A stretch of 64,000 nt of DNA, taken from assembly GCF_003675325.1 (NCBI RefSeq), contig NZ_CP033073.1:1240001-1304000 (forward strand), written 5' to 3'. Position 1 is the stretch's first letter, and every line of letters starts with the position of its first letter. Made by a program: the position numbers and the translations under genes. Below are positions 60,186-64,000 of the stretch, in pieces. The notes under the pieces were generated by a model. That model ran no database searches, was not told the origin of the DNA, and saw only the letters and a program-made list of their open reading frames with translations. This stretch comes from Streptomyces dangxiongensis. GTDB lineage: Bacteria > Actinomycetota > Actinomycetes > Streptomycetales > Streptomycetaceae.

Positions 60186-61163
60186 CTATGCGATCACGCC
60201 CGAACGGACCGCACGCATTTCGGCCGAGAGTTCCGCCAGGTCCTCCAGGGCCGCATTCCAGCCATGCGCGAGACCTACACCTGCGCAGTTGAGGACCACT
60301 TCGTCCACGCCCACTCGGGCGTATTCGGCCAGTGCGCCGGCCACTTCCCGCGGGGTGCCGTACGCGAAGGTTCCCGAGTCGACCAAGGCACATGCGTTGA
60401 GATAGGGCTGTGACGGGTGCACCCGCAGCCCCGCGCGCCTGAGCATGTCCGTGTAGTGCGGGGCGCCCAGGTGTGTGTGGGCGGCTGCGTAGGCGAGTTG
60501 GCGGGGATCGCGCCCGTGGCGGTCGACGGCGACATGTACGACGGTGACCAGGCGCGGGACGTGGCGGCCCGCCGCCTGGGCGCCGCGCCGGAGAGCCGGC
60601 ACCACATCACGCGCCAGGTACCCTGGCGGCGTCATCCAGGTGATCGCCACATCGGCCGTCTCGCCCGCGAGACGGGCGAGTGCAGGGCGGAGGACTCCGA
60701 GGCCGATATCCACACCGGCATGACCGAGATCCGGCAGGTCCGATGCCGGCCAACCGGCCTCGGGCGCTTCGTGCCGCTGCTCGGTGAGAAAGTCGCGCAC
60801 CTGTCGGAGATAGTCGGCACACGCGGCTTTCGGGCTGTCGTACGGCTTTCCGCACAGACTCGCCACGAAGTCGGGGGATCCCGGGCCCAATCCCAGCGTC
60901 ACCCGCCTGCCGGTCAGACGGGCCAGGGACCGGGCGTGCGCCGCTGCTTCCATGGGGTGACGCAAAGGCATCAAGGTGACGGCCGTGCCGAACAGGATTC
61001 GGAATCCCATGCCCGCGAGGTAGGCGAACATCTGATGGGTTTCGATGGTGACGGACTGGCCCTGCCACAACCGCGGCATGTCCTCGCTCCTAACGAGTTC
61101 CGCGAAGGGAACCGCGTCGGAGGGGTCCGTGGGCATGACCGGAACGATGAGCGATGTTTCCAT
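60186..61163 (-). CDS. LLM-class flavin-dependent oxidoreductase
   Basis: 325 residues. Bacterial-luciferase-like fold: MFAYLAGMGFRILFGTAVTL then LARLTGRRVTLGLGPGSPDF, and the C-terminal GTPREVAGALAEYARVGVDE. F420 or FMNH2 would be the cofactor. It begins 10 bp after the ABC gene stop, so the two are co-transcribed. Substrate unknown. Confidence 0.88.
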   Translation of the reverse strand: METSLIVPVMPTDPSDAVPFAELVRSEDMPRLWQGQSVTIETHQMFAYLAGMGFRILFGTAVTLMPLRHPMEAAAHARSLARLTGRRVTLGLGPGSPDFVASLCGKPYDSPKAACADYLRQVRDFLTEQRHEAPEAGWPASDLPDLGHAGVDIGLGVLRPALARLAGETADVAITWMTPPGYLARDVVPALRRGAQAAGRHVPRLVTVVHVAVDRHGRDPRQLAYAAAHTHLGAPHYTDMLRRAGLRVHPSQPYLNACALVDSGTFAYGTPREVAGALAEYARVGVDEVVLNCAGVGLAHGWNAALEDLAELSAEMRAVRSGVIA

Positions 61164-61173
61164 GAACTGGCCT

Positions 61174-61670
61174 TCACTGAGAGGCGGGTTCGCCGAGATA
61201 TCCCGCTGCCTGCAGGTTGAACAGATGGGCGTACATTCCGTCGGCGCTCAGCAGGTCCTCGTGACTCCCTTCCTCGACCACCCTGCCCTGATCGAGGACC
61301 ACGATCCGGTCGGCGATGCGCACCGTGGCGAACCGGTGCGCGATGATGAGCGAGGTGGCCTCCGCCGCGATGTCACGAAGTCGGCCGAAGATCTCGGACT
61401 CGGCCTCGGCGTCGATGGCCGACGTCGGTTCGTCGAGCACCACCACCGGAGCCCTACGCATGAAGGCCCGACTCAGAGCCACCTTCTGCCATTGACCGCC
61501 CGACAGTTGCCGGCCCTCCTCGAAGTGCCGGCCGAGCATGGTGTCGTACCGGTCCGGAAGGTCGGACACCACGGTGTCGACCCCTCCGGCCATGGCTGCG
61601 GCCCGGATGCGCTCGTCGTCGTCCATCGCCTCGATGCGACCGAAGCCGCTGTTGTCGCGGACGGACATCT
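61174..61670 (-). pseudogene. ABC exporter ATP-binding domain, 5' part lost
   Basis: Only the end of the nucleotide-binding domain remains: SVRDNSGFGRIEAMDDDERI, the signature RQLSGGQWQKVALSRAF, Walker B VVVLDEPTSAID, the switch His in LIIAHRFATV and a normal C-terminus. Walker A and the membrane domain are missing because unrelated plus-strand recombinase-like DNA begins at about 61670. The original gene was probably an MsbA-like half transporter. Confidence 0.85.
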
Positions 61671-62217
61671 CGGGGAAATCGCCTACTGGCTGATCTGGGC
61701 GCAGAGCCTGCCCACACTGGCCCAACGGCGCAACGCCTGCCTGCTGTTCTGTCTCGGCGCCGGCTGCGGGCTCGCCGTTGAGGATCTTGTGTACGTTCAG
61801 GGGCGGGATATCCTCGCGGGCCCCACCGGCCGGGCACTGGTCAAGGTGCACGGGCGCCGTCCGCACACTGTCGTATGCCGGTACGCCTACGAGGAACTGC
61901 TGCTGGCGGAAGCCGCCCACATCCCGGCAGACGCGTACGCCTTCCGGCCGGACTGGCAGGACCGCACCAGCAAGCACATCGCATCGGACTGGCTGGCCAG
62001 GTACCCGCGGATCATCGGCCGTTGTGACGGTGCAGTGCTGCAGACCCAGCGGCTGCGTACGACCTGGCTCGTCGAACTGCCGAATGCAGGTATTCCGCTG
62101 AAGGTGATCCTCAAAGCGTCGGGACTCGGGACCCTGCACAGCCTCTCGCGCTACCTCGTCTTCCTCCACGACGTGCCCGAAGCGGAGGCATCCGAGCTGT
62201 TGCGGGGGTCGGCATGA
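61671..62217 (+). pseudogene. Recombinase/integrase-like protein, 5'-truncated
   Basis: From the breakpoint the plus strand reads GEIAYWLIWAQSLPTLAQRR then NACLLFCLGAGCGLAVEDLV, resembling the core-domain opening of tyrosine recombinases. It goes on with VLQTQRLRTTWLVELPNAGI and LKASGLGTLHSLSRYLVFLH. A C-terminal HxxR...Y arrangement is not clear, so it may be an accessory or degenerate member. It overlaps the next gene as ATGA, so the two form a transposition module. The N-terminus is missing at the junction with the ABC gene. Confidence 0.55.
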
Positions 62218-64000
62218 GCAGGAAGAACCCGGAAGACAAACCTTGCCGGCGTACCGGCCTCGCTTTACGCCCTGCACCGCAGGCCCCCGGCCGTACCCTC
62301 AGCGACCGAGTTGTGAGGCAGGTCTTCGACCTCGTGCGCCACAGCGGAGTACTGGAACGCCTTCCCTCCAACGAGCACCGGCCGGGCCCGAAGGGCTTCC
62401 CGCTCCGCACAGTGCTGATCGGCCTGATCTTGTCGCAGTACATGGGCAAGAGCACGAACATCAACGACGCATGGGAGACGCTCTTCTTCGCCTTGTCTCC
62501 AGGGTCCAAAGCCCTCCTTGACGTCCCCAACGTCGACCTGCACATCCGCGAGGGCGCAACCCGAGAAGAAATCGACCGCGTCGCGCACCACCAGTACGCG
62601 ACGTCGAAGCGCGTCTACCGGTCCTGGTCCTCGATGACCCGGCGCCTCGACCCTGCACCGCACGACCGCCGCAAGCGGCTGTCTCTCAGCGAGGCCAAGA
62701 AGATCCGACGGAAGTGGAATGCCCGCGACAACCAGGACACCGTGCGTAACCTGGAGGCCATCCCCCAGGATCTGATTCTCGCTCCGGTGATGGCTTCCTA
62801 CCGGCGCGGCGACTTCGCTCGGTGGCCTGGCCACATCGCGGTCGACGACACTCCGGTTCCGGTCTGGGGCAAAGAGCCGGACTACCACCAGGACCGGGCC
62901 TCGCTTGAGATCACCGCCGGGATGTACGTGAAGGGAGGAACGCAGAAGAAGTCGGGGCCCAGCGGCAAAGCTGCGGCCTCCACGAACACTGGCACCCGGC
63001 GCGGCACGGCGAACAAGCCAGCGACTCGCAAGACCAAGTCGGCACAGGAGAAGAAGGCCAAGGCGCAGGAGAAGAGAGAGTTCCGCTACGCCATGATGGC
63101 CGCGTTCCCGGGCCATGGCCATGGCGACCTCGCTGGCGCCTACCCGGCGGTCTGCCTCGGCATGATCCTTCACACCCCGGGCACCGAACCCGGCCCGGCC
63201 GCCCTGCGCGCCATCCAGCCGGCGTTCGAACGAGGCCTGGTCAAAGACCTGTTCTGCGCCGACCGGGGCATCACCCAGGCCAAGCCTCACAACCTGCATC
63301 TGCAGCTGCTGAAACTCGGTCTCAACGCGGTGAAGCACTACAACGACGACAAGGTCGACCGGCAGGGAGAGTTCCGCGGCATGCAGCTGGTCGGCGGCGA
63401 GTTCTACTGCCCGCTGATGCCCACCCCGCTCGTCACCGCGGGGGCCACATACATCGACAGCCGCACGGACGAGGACCGCGCCCACGCACTCAACCTGATC
63501 CAGTCCCGGAAGGACTACCAGGCCAGGATCAAGGAGTACGGGCCCGCAGGGGACCAGCGTCGACAGTGCCCCGCCCTCGGGTCCCACGCCACGGTCACCT
63601 GCTACCGCCGGCCCCAGCCACGCCCGTCCACCGTCGTCGACCTCGACGCCCCCACCGTGCGCACCGCGGCAGCCCTGCCCACCATCCCCAGGCCCAAGCG
63701 GGACACCCCCGTCTACCCCGACATCTGCAGGGGGGAAGAGCATCACCGTCCCGGGCACCGTGTTGGCCAAGTGGCGGCAGAAATACCCCCTGTTCACCCC
63801 TCTGTGGCAGGAAGCCTGGTCCGGACTGCGCAGTCAGAACGAGGGCGGCAACGGCAACCTCAAGAAGTCCGCCCTCGACAGCATCGACAATCCCCAGCTC
63901 CGCCTGCCGCACGGACGCGTCGCGCAGACCCTGCTCAATGCCGTCATCATCTTCGTGGCGAACCTCAGAGCCATCCGACGGTTCCTCCGCGACCAGGGCA
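62214..64000 (+). CDS. Large transposase-like protein, frameshifted and cut by window edge
   Basis: ATG 62214 overlaps the recombinase-like stop. About 595 residues are visible. Candidate DDE residues are in HIAVDDTPVPVWG, LFCADRGITQ and, after repair, RSQNEGGNGNLKKSALDSI. A Lys/Thr-rich linker (KPATRKTKSAQEKKAKAQEK) interrupts the core. An extra G in the run 63731-63736 breaks the frame. Without it ICRGKSITVPGTVLAKWRQK continues to the edge. No IS family name is assigned. It appears to be the main enzyme of a two-gene transposition module. Confidence 0.6.
   Translation, partial: MSRKNPEDKPCRRTGLALRPAPQAPGRTLSDRVVRQVFDLVRHSGVLERLPSNEHRPGPKGFPLRTVLIGLILSQYMGKSTNINDAWETLFFALSPGSKALLDVPNVDLHIREGATREEIDRVAHHQYATSKRVYRSWSSMTRRLDPAPHDRRKRLSLSEAKKIRRKWNARDNQDTVRNLEAIPQDLILAPVMASYRRGDFARWPGHIAVDDTPVPVWGKEPDYHQDRASLEITAGMYVKGGTQKKSGPSGKAAASTNTGTRRGTANKPATRKTKSAQEKKAKAQEKREFRYAMMAAFPGHGHGDLAGAYPAVCLGMILHTPGTEPGPAALRAIQPAFERGLVKDLFCADRGITQAKPHNLHLQLLKLGLNAVKHYNDDKVDRQGEFRGMQLVGGEFYCPLMPTPLVTAGATYIDSRTDEDRAHALNLIQSRKDYQARIKEYGPAGDQRRQCPALGSHATVTCYRRPQPRPSTVVDLDAPTVRTAAALPTIPRPKRDTPVYPDICRGEEHHRPGHRVGQVAAEIPPVHPSVAGSLVRTAQSERGRQRQPQEVRPRQHRQSPAPPAARTRRADPAQCRHHLRGEPQSHPTVPPRPG

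Overview
The window is a high-GC actinobacterial chromosome segment, almost certainly Streptomyces. GC is very high with strong third-position G/C bias, GTG and TTG starts are common, genes often overlap as ATGA or GTGA, and the gene content is typical of the genus: AraC, LacI, ROK and DUF5753-type regulators, an OpcA-linked pentose phosphate operon, and an Sfp-type phosphopantetheinyl transferase. From memory, the block from the transketolase gene to the GTP cyclohydrolase II gene matches the S. coelicolor SCO6655-SCO6663 neighbourhood. I could not run a comparison.

Layout. (1) 1-7443: alpha-glucan utilisation on the minus strand, with a secreted GH87-type hydrolase (cut by the window edge), a GH13 enzyme, a sugar ABC importer and a LacI-family regulator. 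(2) 7679-17024: small regulators, an HTH/HExxH-protease pair, a PPTase, a metallophosphoesterase, an ATP-grasp ligase, a GH4 enzyme, an NTF2-like protein and a secreted GH16-CBM6 beta-glucanase with a perfect palindromic operator. (3) 17145-27103: an AraC regulator, then the sugar-phosphate operon tkt-tal-zwf-opcA-pgi-gnd and a histidine phosphatase. (4) 27222-33109: a beta-helix membrane protein, two TetR regulators, a beta-hydroxyacid dehydrogenase with a twin-palindrome operator, a PPOX/F420-type protein and a serine hydrolase. (5) 33169-40446: the most interesting locus. A GTP cyclohydrolase II variant carries Met where the canonical enzyme has its catalytic Tyr. It is divergent from a creatininase-family amidohydrolase and adjoins a polytopic flippase-like protein, a methyltransferase, a glycosyltransferase, a PTPS/QueD-like protein that has lost its catalytic residues, an MDR dehydrogenase and a CDP-alcohol phosphatidyltransferase. 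(6) 41075-49568: beta-glucoside utilisation (GH1, ABC importer, ROK regulator) and an EF-G paralogue.

(7) From about 50,050 to the end the DNA is accessory. It starts at a tRNA 3'-end fragment with its terminator, and a diverged second copy lies near 57,950. Between them are a DUF6879/XRE pair, an SDR-Rrf2 pair around a large dyad, an IS5-type element, and a JmjC oxygenase/aldo-keto reductase/APH-kinase operon preceded by small ORFs. To the right are a resolvase remnant, about 0.8 kb of eroded DNA, an ABC-LLM-erythromycin esterase operon whose ABC gene is truncated, and a recombinase/large transposase-like pair running off the window.

Several otherwise conserved genes (GH13, pgi, beta-helix membrane protein, ribA, ROK, JmjC, terminal transposase) are each broken by one or two tiny indels, mostly one extra base in a G/C run. 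The pattern looks more like draft-sequence error than biology, and affected genes are annotated over their full span.
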